Assembly: GCF_038051925.1 (NCBI RefSeq)
Contig: NZ_CP150634.1
Location: 3,232,300 to 3,296,299 of the forward strand
Direction of reading: 5' to 3'
Origin: Methylotuvimicrobium sp. KM2
GTDB taxonomy: Bacteria > Pseudomonadota > Gammaproteobacteria > Methylococcales > Methylomonadaceae
Length of the DNA stretch: 64,000 bases
In this document: positions 23,816 through 31,507 of the stretch, piece by piece
Layout of the letters: each line of letters opens with the position of its first letter
How positions within the stretch are numbered: the stretch's first letter is position 1
Made by a program: the position numbers and the translations under genes
The notes under the pieces: model-generated
Told to the model about the DNA's origin: nothing
Seen by the model: only the letters and a program-made list of their open reading frames with translations
Database searches by the model: none

Positions 23816-24100
23816 ATGGCAAATGAAGGTTATCACGAAGCAATAGAAGAACTCTCCGATGCAACGCGCGATATGCATCGGGCGATTACCTCTTTAATGG
23901 AGGAACTGGAAGCGGTCGACTGGTATAACCAACGTGTCGATGCTTGCAAGGATAAAGACCTTAAGGCAATACTCGCGCATAACCGCGATGAAGAGAAGGA
24001 ACACGCAGCGATGCTTTTGGAATGGATACGCCGACAAGACCCGAAATTCGACAACGAACTACGCGATTATTTATTCACCGATAAACCGATCGCTCATTGA
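23816..24100 (+). CDS. Encapsulated-ferritin-type (EncFtn) protein without an encapsulin partner
   Basis: 94 residues from ATG at 23816; the longer upstream frame runs through the MITE and is not coding. The two-helix EncFtn signature is clear: MHRAITSLMEELEAVDWYNQ, AILAHNRDEEKEHAAMLLEW, with E31/E34 and the E-x-x-H pair EKEH as ferroxidase ligands, and the short tail DYLFTDKPIAH. EncFtn oxidises iron and normally sits inside an encapsulin shell through a C-terminal targeting peptide. Here the protein ends right after the family domain with no targeting tail, and no encapsulin gene lies nearby. The peroxiredoxin gene follows after 21 bases. Confidence 0.9.
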   Translation: MANEGYHEAIEELSDATRDMHRAITSLMEELEAVDWYNQRVDACKDKDLKAILAHNRDEEKEHAAMLLEWIRRQDPKFDNELRDYLFTDKPIAH

Positions 24101-24121
24101 TCAACCAACCGGAGAATCGAA

Positions 24122-24643
24122 ATGACTTCAAACGTTCCCAATGTAGTTTTCAAAACCCGCGTACGCGATGAAAGTATCGGCGGCGACAATCCTTTCCGAT
24201 GGCAAGATGTGAGTAGCGACGACATTTTCAAAGGCAAAAAAATCGTGCTGTTCTCTCTACCGGGCGCGTTTACGCCGACATGCTCGAGCACACATTTACC
24301 CGGTTACGAAGCAAAATACCAAGACATCATCGATCAAGGCGTCGATGATGTCTATTGTTTAAGTGTCAACGATGCCTTTACGATGTTTCAGTGGAGTAAA
24401 CATCTAGGCATCGAGCATGTCAAAATGCTGCCCGACGGCAATGGCGACTTTACCCGACTAATGGGCATGTTGGTCAAAAAGGAAAATCTCGGCTTCGGCT
24501 ATCGCTCTTGGCGTTATTCGATGCTGGTCGAGGACGGTAAGATCGTCAAACTGTTCAGCGAACCCGGATTTTCCGACAATTATCCGGACGATCCGTTCAC
24601 GGTCAGCGATGCGGACACGATGCTCGATTATTTAAAATCATGA
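24122..24643 (+). CDS. Peroxiredoxin (Prx5 type)
   Basis: 173 residues. The peroxidatic cysteine lies in the motif PGAFTPTCSSTHLPGYE, and the FSDNYPDDPFTVSDADTMLDYL end is typical of Prx5-type enzymes. They reduce H2O2 and organic peroxides, often with glutathione and glutaredoxin. GGAGA precedes the ATG. It forms a probable operon with the EncFtn gene, and glutathione reductase lies 250 bases downstream on the same strand, so peroxide produced by iron oxidation could be removed by the neighbour; that link is inferred. Confidence 0.92.
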   Translation: MTSNVPNVVFKTRVRDESIGGDNPFRWQDVSSDDIFKGKKIVLFSLPGAFTPTCSSTHLPGYEAKYQDIIDQGVDDVYCLSVNDAFTMFQWSKHLGIEHVKMLPDGNGDFTRLMGMLVKKENLGFGYRSWRYSMLVEDGKIVKLFSEPGFSDNYPDDPFTVSDADTMLDYLKS

Positions 24644-24706
24644 TTTAACGATTCGCATCGGTCATTCAATCAAGAATGCAGGTGCGTTGCTGCTATCCTA
24701 TAAACA

Positions 24707-24866
24707 GCATTTCACCATGAAGATCATGAAGAATAAGAAGTTAATTCAATAGCTCGTTATGCGTTTGCATAGAATTTTCGTTCGCCCGAAAGGTTAGCGG
24801 AAATGTTTGAGCAATCTCCTGAAATACTTTATGAACTTCGTGTGCATCATGATTGAACTGCCGAGT
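24707..24866. repeat. Dispersed palindromic repeat, copy 2 (inverse of 802-960)
   Basis: Begins GCATTTCACCATGAAG and ends CATGATTGAACTGCCGAG, the inverse of the copy at 0.8 kb. It fills most of the gap between the peroxiredoxin and glutathione reductase genes. Confidence 0.6.
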
Positions 24867-24898
24867 TTAAGATTATTCATCTATCTAAGAAAATTCAC

Positions 24899-26251
24899 AT
24901 GACTGATTACGATTTCGAGCTATTTGTCATCGGCGCGGGTTCGGGAGGCGTTCGAGCCGCGCGAACGGCCGCCAACCTCGGCATCCGCGTCGCCATCGCC
25001 GAAGACCGCCATCTGGGCGGTACCTGCGTCAATGTCGGTTGCGTGCCTAAGAAATTGTTCGTCTATGCCTCGCATTTTCGCGAGGATTTTGAAGCGGCTA
25101 AAGGTTTCGGCTGGTCGCTAAGCGAAACCAGATTCGACTGGCGGCGTTTGTTGTCGCAAAAAGATCGCGAATTGGAACGGCTGCAAGGCATATACGGCAG
25201 TTTGCTCGACAAGTCCGGCGTAACGCTGATCGAAGGCCAAGCGACATTGCTTGACGCTCATACCGTGCAAGTCGGCGAAACTCGATACCGCAGCGAACGC
25301 ATTTTAATCGCGACCGGCGGCAAGCCGTTTATTCCCGATTTTCCGGGCAACGAACATGTCGTCGATTCCGATGACATGTTTGCCTTGGATAATCTTCCCG
25401 AGCGAATACTGATTGTCGGCGGCGGCTATATTGCCGTCGAATTCGCCGGCATCATGCACGGCTTGGGCGTTAACACAACATTATGCTATCGGGGCGAGCA
25501 AATACTGCGGGGATTCGATCACGATGTTAGAGCATTTGCCAGTCAGGAAATGCAAAAAAAAGGCATCGATATTCTGCTCAACACCAACATTAAATCGGTC
25601 GACAGAACCGAAAGCGGCTATCAAGCCCATACCGACCGGAATCAAATCGTTAAAGCCGATCTGATTTTATATGCGACCGGGCGAAAACCGAATACTACAG
25701 GACTAGGACTGTCAGAACTCGGCGTTGCGTTAACCAAGAACGGCGAAATCGTCGTCGACCACCATTATCAAAGCAACATTCCATCGATATATGCACTAGG
25801 CGATGTCACCGGCGGTCTCAACCTTACACCGGTCGCTACAGCCGAGGCGATGGCGCTGGTCAACAGTCTCTATACCGATAAACCCACCTCGGTCGATTAC
25901 GAAAATATCCCAACGGCGGTATTCAGCCAGCCGAATATCGGCACGGTCGGGTTGACCGAATCCGAAGCCAAGGAGCGATATTCCGATATCGAGATCTATA
26001 AATCGGTTTTTACGCCGATGAAGCACACGCTGTCCGGTCTCGATGAAAAAACGATGATGAAAATGATCGTCAGAAAAAGCACCGACCGGGTCCTAGGCAT
26101 CCACATGGTCGGGCCGGAAGCCGGAGAAATCATACAAGGCATGGCAGTCGCAATTCGAGCCGGCGCGACCAAAAGCGTCTTCGACTCGACGATCGGTATT
26201 CATCCGACTGCGGCCGAAGAATTTGTCACGATGCGCAAATCTACAGGCTGA
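24899..26251 (+). CDS. gor: Glutathione-disulfide reductase
   Basis: 450 residues. FAD-binding GAGSGGVRAARTAANLG, redox disulfide GGTCVNVGCVPKK, NADPH-binding GGGYIAVEFAGIMHGLG, second FAD motif YALGDVTGGLNLTP, and the dimer-interface active-site GIHPTAAEEF with its catalytic histidine. All elements of a complete Gor are present and length is normal. It regenerates GSH with NADPH in the cytosol. It follows the EncFtn and peroxiredoxin genes in the same direction. Confidence 0.95.
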   Translation: MTDYDFELFVIGAGSGGVRAARTAANLGIRVAIAEDRHLGGTCVNVGCVPKKLFVYASHFREDFEAAKGFGWSLSETRFDWRRLLSQKDRELERLQGIYGSLLDKSGVTLIEGQATLLDAHTVQVGETRYRSERILIATGGKPFIPDFPGNEHVVDSDDMFALDNLPERILIVGGGYIAVEFAGIMHGLGVNTTLCYRGEQILRGFDHDVRAFASQEMQKKGIDILLNTNIKSVDRTESGYQAHTDRNQIVKADLILYATGRKPNTTGLGLSELGVALTKNGEIVVDHHYQSNIPSIYALGDVTGGLNLTPVATAEAMALVNSLYTDKPTSVDYENIPTAVFSQPNIGTVGLTESEAKERYSDIEIYKSVFTPMKHTLSGLDEKTMMKMIVRKSTDRVLGIHMVGPEAGEIIQGMAVAIRAGATKSVFDSTIGIHPTAAEEFVTMRKSTG

Positions 26252-27038
26252 AACGTGAATTTATAAACGATGTGAAAAATAATTACCTAACGTTCATGAA
26301 GGCCTGGTCATCGCCCCGGCAAATGAAAGTTCTCTGGTGGGGAGGGCGCGATCACTCGCCCGACAGGGCGCCGTGACGGCGCTCGATCGCCAAGGATGGC
26401 GTGAATGCAGATTTTGCAGGAGCAAAAATCTGCCCTGCCGCCGACGCCTGTCGATCGAGCAACCGCACCCTATCCGGAACCGGCATTGCCAGAACAGAGT
26501 TTTGTATTTCGAAAAATTAGATAAAGAGTCTCAATCTACGAACTTTTACAGTAATTACGTATAAGCTTCAGATTGTTGTAAGGAACGCTGTACGTCTCTA
26601 GGCATCGAAACCCTACTCAGGTCAAACCATAAGGGCTTGGGTTAATATTGGCGGGGTCACCAGGGTGCGCACGACAGAAAAGGGGTCGACAGAAAAGGGG
26701 TCAGGTTACTTTTTGATTAATAGTAATCGCAAATAAAAGCCCTCCCCTCCTTTTCTATGTAAGCTCTTGCTAACCGGTTTCGAGAAGCTAGAGCTTCTCG
26801 TACTGCACCCCAAGCAAAGAGCTTGGGAACGAGCGGAAATAGGGAAGTTATTTACGACCATATCCATAGTACATCCAGCCCGATTCCGATAAGATAGCGC
26901 CCATCGAAGTCACTCGTCCCTCTCCGATAGCTCCGCAACCTCCAGCAGTGCTTTGATATTTATTTTTAGCTATTATTCCCTATTTTATAACCGAAAAATG
27001 TTAAAGCCAGGTTTACAGACCCAAAGGCCTAAACTGAA
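26252..27038. repeat. 787-base repeat-rich gap; core element copy 6 (26344-26470) and GGGGTC tandem pair
   Basis: 26286-26556 is the inverted copy of 17629-17869. Its core has outer arms GGGCGCGATCACTCG and CGAGCAACCGCACCC, with an added hairpin GCAGATTTTGC..GCAAAAATCTGC like that in copy 2. 26672-26705 holds two ACAGAAAAGGGGTCG units ending in GGGGTCAGG, the RAYT-end motif. 26779-26797 is a GAGAAGCTAGAGCTTCTC palindrome. No gene is seen; the last 100 bases presumably carry the promoter of the OFA transporter. Confidence 0.7.
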
Positions 27039-28481
27039 ATGAAAAAGGTTTTCATGTCCGGATTTTTCTCTAAACAACGCATAACCGCCTCTCCCGACTA
27101 CAACCGCTGGCTGGTGCCGCCCGCCGCTTTGTCGGTGCATTTGTGTATCGGCCAAGCTTATGCATTCAGCGTGTTTAACGAACCTTTGACTCGGGTGATC
27201 GGAGTTTCGGCTTCTGCGCCGGACGACTGGAAATTGACCGAGCTGGGCTGGATTTTCAGTCTGGCCATCGTTTTTCTGGGCATATCGGCCGCATTCGGCG
27301 GTAAGTGGCTCGAAAAAGTCGGCCCGCGCTTGACGATGTTCGTGGCCGCGTGCTGTTTCGGCGGCGGTTTTTTGATTTCGGCATTAGGCGTTTTTTTGCA
27401 TCAAATCTGGCTGCTGTATTTGGGCTATGGCGTCATCGGAGGCATCGGTCTCGGTTTAGGCTATGTCTCGCCGGTTTCGACCTTGATTAAATGGTTTCCC
27501 GACCGGCGAGGCATGGCGACCGGCATGGCGATCATGGGATTCGGCGGCGGCGCGATGATCGGCGCGCCGTTGTCGGTATTGCTGATGGATCATTTCCAAC
27601 CGTCCTTATCGGTCGGCGTGATCGAAACATTCTTGACGATGGGCGTTTTATATTTTTTATCGATGACGATCGGCGCATTGACGATTCGCACGCCGCCCGA
27701 AAACTGGCAGCCTAAAGGCTGGAAACCGCCCGTACTGCGTAACAAGATGATCACGCATCGCCATGTACATATCGACCAGGCCTTAAAAACGCCGCAATTC
27801 TATTTGCTGTGGCTGGTTTTGTGTTTGAATGTGACGGCAGGTATCGGTGTACTGGGACAAGCTTCGGTGATGATTCAGGAAATATTCAAGGGACTGGTAA
27901 CACCGGCGGCCGCGGCCGGTTTCGTCGGCTTGTTGAGTCTATTCAACATGGGCGGACGTTTTTTCTGGTCCACCGTATCCGACTATATCGGGCGCAAGAG
28001 CACTTATTTCGTATTCTTCGCAGTCGGCGCCGGGCTTTATGCGGCTGTTCCTTCGGTCGGCATGTCTGGAAACATTGCCTTGTTCATCGTGCTTTACGCG
28101 GTTATTTTGAGCATGTACGGCGGAGGCTTTTCATCGATTCCCGCTTATTTGGCCGATATTTTCGGTACGCGTTATGTCGGCGGCATTCACGGCCGACTTC
28201 TAACCGCATGGTCGACGGCCGGCGTGTTGGGCCCGGTTTTGGTCAACTATGTCCGAGAATTTCAGATCGCCCAAGGCATCGCGAAAACCGATGCCTATAA
28301 CGTCACGATGTATATCATGGCAGGCATTTTACTCTTGGGTTTTTTCTGTAATTTATTGATCAAGCCGGTACATGAAAAGCATTATATGCAACACGATGAA
28401 TTCGACGAACTGGACGGCGCTTATCCGCTCGATGAGTCTCGGAATACGAACACTTCAACATTAACGAAAACCGCTTTGTGA
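27039..28481 (+). CDS. OFA-family MFS transporter (oxalate/formate antiporter type)
   Basis: 480 residues with 12 expected membrane segments. The N-terminal RWLVPPAALSVHLCIGQAYAFSVFN and the loop KWFPDRRGMATGMAIMGFGGGA are typical of the OFA group, as are RFFWSTVSDYIGRKSTYFVF and GGGFSSIPAYLADIFG in the second half. OFA carriers exchange small carboxylates such as formate, oxalate or lactate; for a C1-using organism formate would be relevant, but the substrate cannot be read from sequence. A small membrane-protein gene follows after 10 bases. Confidence 0.9.
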   Translation: MKKVFMSGFFSKQRITASPDYNRWLVPPAALSVHLCIGQAYAFSVFNEPLTRVIGVSASAPDDWKLTELGWIFSLAIVFLGISAAFGGKWLEKVGPRLTMFVAACCFGGGFLISALGVFLHQIWLLYLGYGVIGGIGLGLGYVSPVSTLIKWFPDRRGMATGMAIMGFGGGAMIGAPLSVLLMDHFQPSLSVGVIETFLTMGVLYFLSMTIGALTIRTPPENWQPKGWKPPVLRNKMITHRHVHIDQALKTPQFYLLWLVLCLNVTAGIGVLGQASVMIQEIFKGLVTPAAAAGFVGLLSLFNMGGRFFWSTVSDYIGRKSTYFVFFAVGAGLYAAVPSVGMSGNIALFIVLYAVILSMYGGGFSSIPAYLADIFGTRYVGGIHGRLLTAWSTAGVLGPVLVNYVREFQIAQGIAKTDAYNVTMYIMAGILLLGFFCNLLIKPVHEKHYMQHDEFDELDGAYPLDESRNTNTSTLTKTAL

Positions 28482-28491
28482 GCCTCCTCCG

Positions 28492-28620
28492 ATGAAAAAC
28501 AGCAAACCTTTTAAACCCGGCCAATGGATACTGTTGCTAGTATTCTGGCTTTATGTCGCCATTCCTTTGACTTGGGGTATTTGGTCGACTTTGCGTAAAG
28601 CCGTGGTTTTGTTTAATTAA
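28492..28620 (+). CDS. MFS transporter small subunit, single-helix partner of the OFA transporter
   Basis: 42 residues, ATG at 28492 and TAA at 28618-28620. The sequence opens MKNSKPFKPGQWILLLVFW and ends TLRKAVVLFN, one membrane helix (about residues 12-31) with basic ends. Such tiny proteins are conserved just downstream of OFA transporter genes and are thought to be accessory subunits. The CTCC-rich stretch before it (GCCTCCTCCG) is not a strong ribosome site, so coupling to the preceding gene, 10 bases away, is likely. Confidence 0.8.
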   Translation: MKNSKPFKPGQWILLLVFWLYVAIPLTWGIWSTLRKAVVLFN

Positions 28621-28669
28621 CCTGCCCAATGCGATTCAAGATTTAGGCGAATTATAGAAGGCTTATCGA

Positions 28670-29251
28670 ATGAAAAGAATTTGCGTTTACTGCGGGTCTA
28701 GATCCGGAAAACGGCCCGAATATACTCTTGCTGCGCATCTTCTCGCTAAAGAGCTTGCGCTCCATGGCATCGGTTTGGTTTACGGCGGCGCCCACGTCGG
28801 GATAATGGGCCAACTTGCCGATGCCGTATTGGCGCTAAATGGAGAAGTCATCGGCGTGATTCCTCAAGATTTAGTGGATAAGGAAGTGGCTCACTACGGA
28901 CTAACCGAGTTGAACATTGTCGGATCGATGCATGAACGTAAAGCCTTGATGGCCGATCTAGCCGATGGATTTATCGCTTTGCCCGGCGGACTAGGCACGC
29001 TGGAGGAATTATTTGAGATACTGACTTGGGCGCAACTGGGCTTGCATCGAAAACCCTGCGGCTTGCTCAATATCGACGGCTACTATAACGGCTTGGTTGC
29101 CTTTTTGGATCATGCCGTTGACGAACAATTCGTCAAACCGGTCGATCGTTCGATGCTGTTGATTGAAAAACACCCAAAACAATTATTGGATGCTTTTTCA
29201 ACCTATCGAGCGCCATCAGTCGAGCAATGGCTTGGGCGGGAAGCCACGTAG
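28670..29251 (+). CDS. LOG-family nucleoside 5'-monophosphate phosphoribohydrolase (TIGR00730)
   Basis: 193 residues. The start MKRICVYCGSRSGKRPEY, the nucleotide-binding VYGGAHVGIMGQLADAVL and the catalytic motif PGGLGTLEELFEILTWAQLG identify the lysine-decarboxylase-like LOG family. These enzymes release a base from nucleoside 5'-monophosphates (adenine from AMP or cytokinin phosphates), not decarboxylate lysine. Length is normal. It stands alone after the OFA pair. Confidence 0.92.
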   Translation: MKRICVYCGSRSGKRPEYTLAAHLLAKELALHGIGLVYGGAHVGIMGQLADAVLALNGEVIGVIPQDLVDKEVAHYGLTELNIVGSMHERKALMADLADGFIALPGGLGTLEELFEILTWAQLGLHRKPCGLLNIDGYYNGLVAFLDHAVDEQFVKPVDRSMLLIEKHPKQLLDAFSTYRAPSVEQWLGREAT

Positions 29252-29340
29252 AATTTAAATGACTAAACCAACCGGCTAGCTATTAATTCGTCTAAGGATT
29301 TCGTGATAAATAACGTCCTGGAACTATGAGCCTTGTTGAG

Positions 29341-29440
29341 GGTTCGGTCACTCGCTTAGCAGGACGCCGTGAATACGTCCGTGTAGGCTTGACGGCGGCT
29401 TTCCCTGCCGCCGACACCTGCCAATCGAGCAACCGAATCC
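29341..29440. repeat. Three-way-junction core element, copy 7
   Basis: Inverted relative to copy 4. Outer arms GGTTCGGTCACTCGC and GCGAGCAACCGAATCC... complementary ends close a conserved hairpin GGACGCCGTGAATACGTCC, GTGTAGGC and inner hairpin GACGGCGGCTTTCCCTGCCG. It is the cleanest uninterrupted copy. The GTAG within GTGTAGGC followed by a hairpin is REP-like. 29476-29515 next to it is the inverse of the CTCAAAAAATGGCTAAC repeat also found at 2078 and 63567. Confidence 0.75.
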
Positions 29441-29533
29441 TCCTTAAAATAGGGAAGTTATTTACGGCCAAATCCTAAATATAAAGTTAGCCATTTTTTG
29501 AGTATATAGGGAGTAGTTCCCAGGGCGAAAAAA

Positions 29534-29866
29534 TTATTTAAAGTAATCCCAAGGGTACTCGGGTTTCAAAATCGGACGAAAACCGGCCGGCAATGGAAAC
29601 GGAGCCGATAGAAACTCATAAACGCCAACCAATGTACGCGTAACCGTCATGCCTAAGCCGATAGCCAATCCCATCGGTATTCCGACTGCAGGGCCCTGAG
29701 CCTGACTCTCCTTGACCATGTTCCCCGGAATCTCGAGCACTCCGGTCGTCATCCCGGCCAATCCACGCAACGATTTATCGGCTGCGGAATACGCATTCGC
29801 GTTTTGCGTAGAAAACATCAGAAATACCATAAAAATAACGATGAAATATTGTCTTGGAATTCTCAT
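29534..29866 (-). CDS. Exosortase-system-associated small protein, TIGR04073 family
   Basis: 110 residues with a signal peptide (residues 1-25, cut near ANAYS). The mature part reads KSLRGLAGMTTGVLEIPGNM, then GIPMGLAIGLGMTVTRTLVG, VYEFLSAPFPLPAGFRPI and KPEYPWDYF, which matches my memory of the TIGR04073 family, often found in genomes with exosortase/PEP-CTERM systems. Molecular function is unknown. No exosortase gene lies in the window. Confidence 0.75.
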   Translation of the reverse strand: MRIPRQYFIVIFMVFLMFSTQNANAYSAADKSLRGLAGMTTGVLEIPGNMVKESQAQGPAVGIPMGLAIGLGMTVTRTLVGVYEFLSAPFPLPAGFRPILKPEYPWDYFK

Positions 29867-29964
29867 ATACCTTCCTTATACAAATTTAAATTAAATAAAC
29901 CCTATTGGATAACAACATTGTTAATTCAGCCTTAACAGGCCAATACCGCGGCGAGAAATCAACA

Positions 29965-30432
29965 TTATTGTTGCGATTGCAAATAATTTTGCAATCCGAT
30001 TCTATCGATTAACCCCAATTGCTGTTCCAGCCAATGCGTATGATCGTCCTCTGTGTCCTTTAGCATGCTTTCCAAAATTTCTCGGGTCTGATAATCTTGC
30101 GCCGATTCGCAAAAGGCGATGACCGACCGCAATGAGGCAATGACCTTTAATTCCAATTCAAGATCGTTTTTTAGCATATCCGAGACATTCGCACCGACCT
30201 TTAGGGGCTCGCGCTTCGATAAATCAGGCGTACCCTCCAAAAATAAAATGCGCTTGATTAATGCATCGGCATGGGCAGTCTCATCTTGCACTTCATGAGC
30301 AATGCGTTCGTAGAGTCTACCGAACCCCCAATTTTCATACATACGCGAATGAATAAAATATTGATCGATTGCCGTCAATTCGCCGGCCAATAATTCGTTC
30401 AAGCGCTCGATAACTTGACTATTACCTTTCAT
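29965..30432 (-). CDS. bfr: Bacterioferritin-type ferritin lacking the haem-ligand methionine
   Basis: 155 residues from ATG at 30432 (MKGNSQVIERLNELLAGEL, the usual Bfr start; a longer frame to 30471 is unlikely). Ferroxidase residues are present: E18 in AGELTAIDQY, E51 and H54 in QDETAHAD, E94 and E127/H130 in KDTEDDHTHW. At the position of Met52, which holds haem between subunits in E. coli Bfr (DEMKHAD), this protein has Thr (DETAHAD). It is probably the haem-free partner of a two-subunit bacterioferritin or a haem-less Bfr. It stores iron in the cytosol. Confidence 0.9.
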   Translation of the reverse strand: MKGNSQVIERLNELLAGELTAIDQYFIHSRMYENWGFGRLYERIAHEVQDETAHADALIKRILFLEGTPDLSKREPLKVGANVSDMLKNDLELELKVIASLRSVIAFCESAQDYQTREILESMLKDTEDDHTHWLEQQLGLIDRIGLQNYLQSQQ

Positions 30433-30471
30433 CTGTGACTCCTTAATTCGTAACATATTGAACCGATGCAA

Positions 30472-31130
30472 TAACTTAAACGGTTATGATAATGCCACAG
30501 GATAATACACTTACCGAAAAAGTGTACATATAAATAATACCGATCGTTTGTAACTATTCAGTCCCCCGGAAATTATCGCTCCCACGCTCTGCGTCATTGC
30601 CATTAAGTTAAGCCTTTTCTGGTTCCCACGGTCCTCCGTGGGAATCCGTGCCTTGGCTGTCGAAACCAGATCGGTATGCGTTCCCACGCTGGAGCGATGG
30701 GAACGAGGAAAAATCTCCCCCAGCCACTCTTTTTCAAAGAGGGGAGTAAAACTCCAAGGACCTTAACTTAATGGCAGCGACGCTCTGCGTGGGAACGCCT
30801 GAGTACCGCCCCAGCGGTACGAGACGCTAGAGCGTCTCGGTCTTCATTCCCACGCCGGAGCGTGGGAACGATAGGGGTGTGAATAATTACATGGAATTTA
30901 GGTGCTGGGTTCACGGCGTCCTGTCGGGCGAGTGACCGCACCTTCCCCACCAAAGGACTATCCTTTACCGGGGCGATGCCAGGCCTTCATGAACGTTATT
31001 GTGAAAGTATGCGAACCGCACCCTCCGTCACCAGAAAACTTTCATTTGCCGGGGCGGTGACAGCTTCTTCATAATCGTTACGGTTAGATGCTTTTTCTAA
31101 GATAGAAAACAGCAGGCAATAAAAAAGGCC
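30472..31130. repeat. Repeat-rich gap; MITE-like element 30596-30779 and core-element fragments
   Basis: TGCCATTAAGTTAAG (about 30598) and CTTAACTTAATGGCA (about 30765) are 15-base inverted repeats bounding a 185-base element. Inside are two hairpins (TTCCCACGGTCCTCCGTGGG and TTCCCACGCTGGAGCGATGG) also seen at 42.8 and 45.7 kb. 30818-30840 is a GAGACGCTAGAGCGTCTC palindrome. 30893-30950 is the right half of a three-way-junction copy including GGTGCTGGGTTCACGGCGTC. No gene is present. Confidence 0.7.
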
Positions 31131-31153
31131 TACGACCAAAGATCGTAAGCCTT
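31131..31153 (-). terminator. Rho-independent terminator after the tRNA-Glu genes
   Basis: Read on the minus strand: GGCTTACGATC, short loop, then GTCGTAGGCC and a run of six T. The stem directly follows the downstream tRNA-Glu on that strand. Confidence 0.85.
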
Positions 31154-31160
31154 CAATAAA

Positions 31161-31236
31161 TGGCGTCCCCAGGGGGGTTCGAACCCCCGTTACCGCCGTG
31201 AAAGGGCGGTGTCCTAGGCCACTAGACGATGGGGAC
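31161..31236 (-). tRNA. tRNA-Glu (UUC), copy 2
   Basis: 76 nt including encoded CCA. Acceptor GTCCCCA pairs with TGGGGAC, the anticodon loop is CTTTCAC-like with anticodon TTC within CGCCCTTTCACGGCG, and the T loop is GGTTCGAACCC. The sequence is identical to the copy at 31291-31366 and lies 54 bases from it. Confidence 0.97.
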
Positions 31237-31290
31237 TAAAACGGATCGGTATTTTTTTCAGAACCGATATCTGAACTTTTTTGTGCGAAA

Positions 31291-31366
31291 TGGCGTCCCC
31301 AGGGGGGTTCGAACCCCCGTTACCGCCGTGAAAGGGCGGTGTCCTAGGCCACTAGACGATGGGGAC
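31291..31366 (-). tRNA. tRNA-Glu (UUC), copy 1
   Basis: 76 nt with CCA, same cloverleaf and anticodon TTC as the neighbouring copy. It lies 18 bases after the tRNA-Ala gene, in one transcript with it and possibly with gltX upstream. Confidence 0.97.
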
Positions 31367-31384
31367 TTAAGACGCTAATTCAAA

Positions 31385-31460
31385 TGGTGGAGCCAAGCGG
31401 GATCGAACCGCTGACCTCAACACTGCCAGTGTTGCGCTCTCCCAGCTGAGCTATGGCCCC
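31385..31460 (-). tRNA. tRNA-Ala (GGC)
   Basis: 76 nt with CCA. Acceptor GGGGCCA/TGGCTCC, D arm GCTCAGCTGGGAGAGC, anticodon loop CTGGCAG giving anticodon GGC, and T arm AGCGGTTCGATCCCGCT. The GG-rich acceptor has a G3-type pair consistent with alanine identity. Confidence 0.96.
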
Positions 31461-31507
31461 TCACTTGAGTCCGCATATTCTACAGGATTTTAAATTCTTG
31501 TCCAGCT

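Noticed and set aside
26338..26570. Small gene in the gap after gor
   Set aside because: The open frame lies fully within a repeat that also occurs inverted at 17.6-17.9 kb, where the frame is not kept.
29341..29440. attC sites for the three-way-junction copies
   Set aside because: They lack RYYYAAC/GTTRRRY boxes at the ends and occur in two or more MITE contexts, unlike the attC at 14186-14274.
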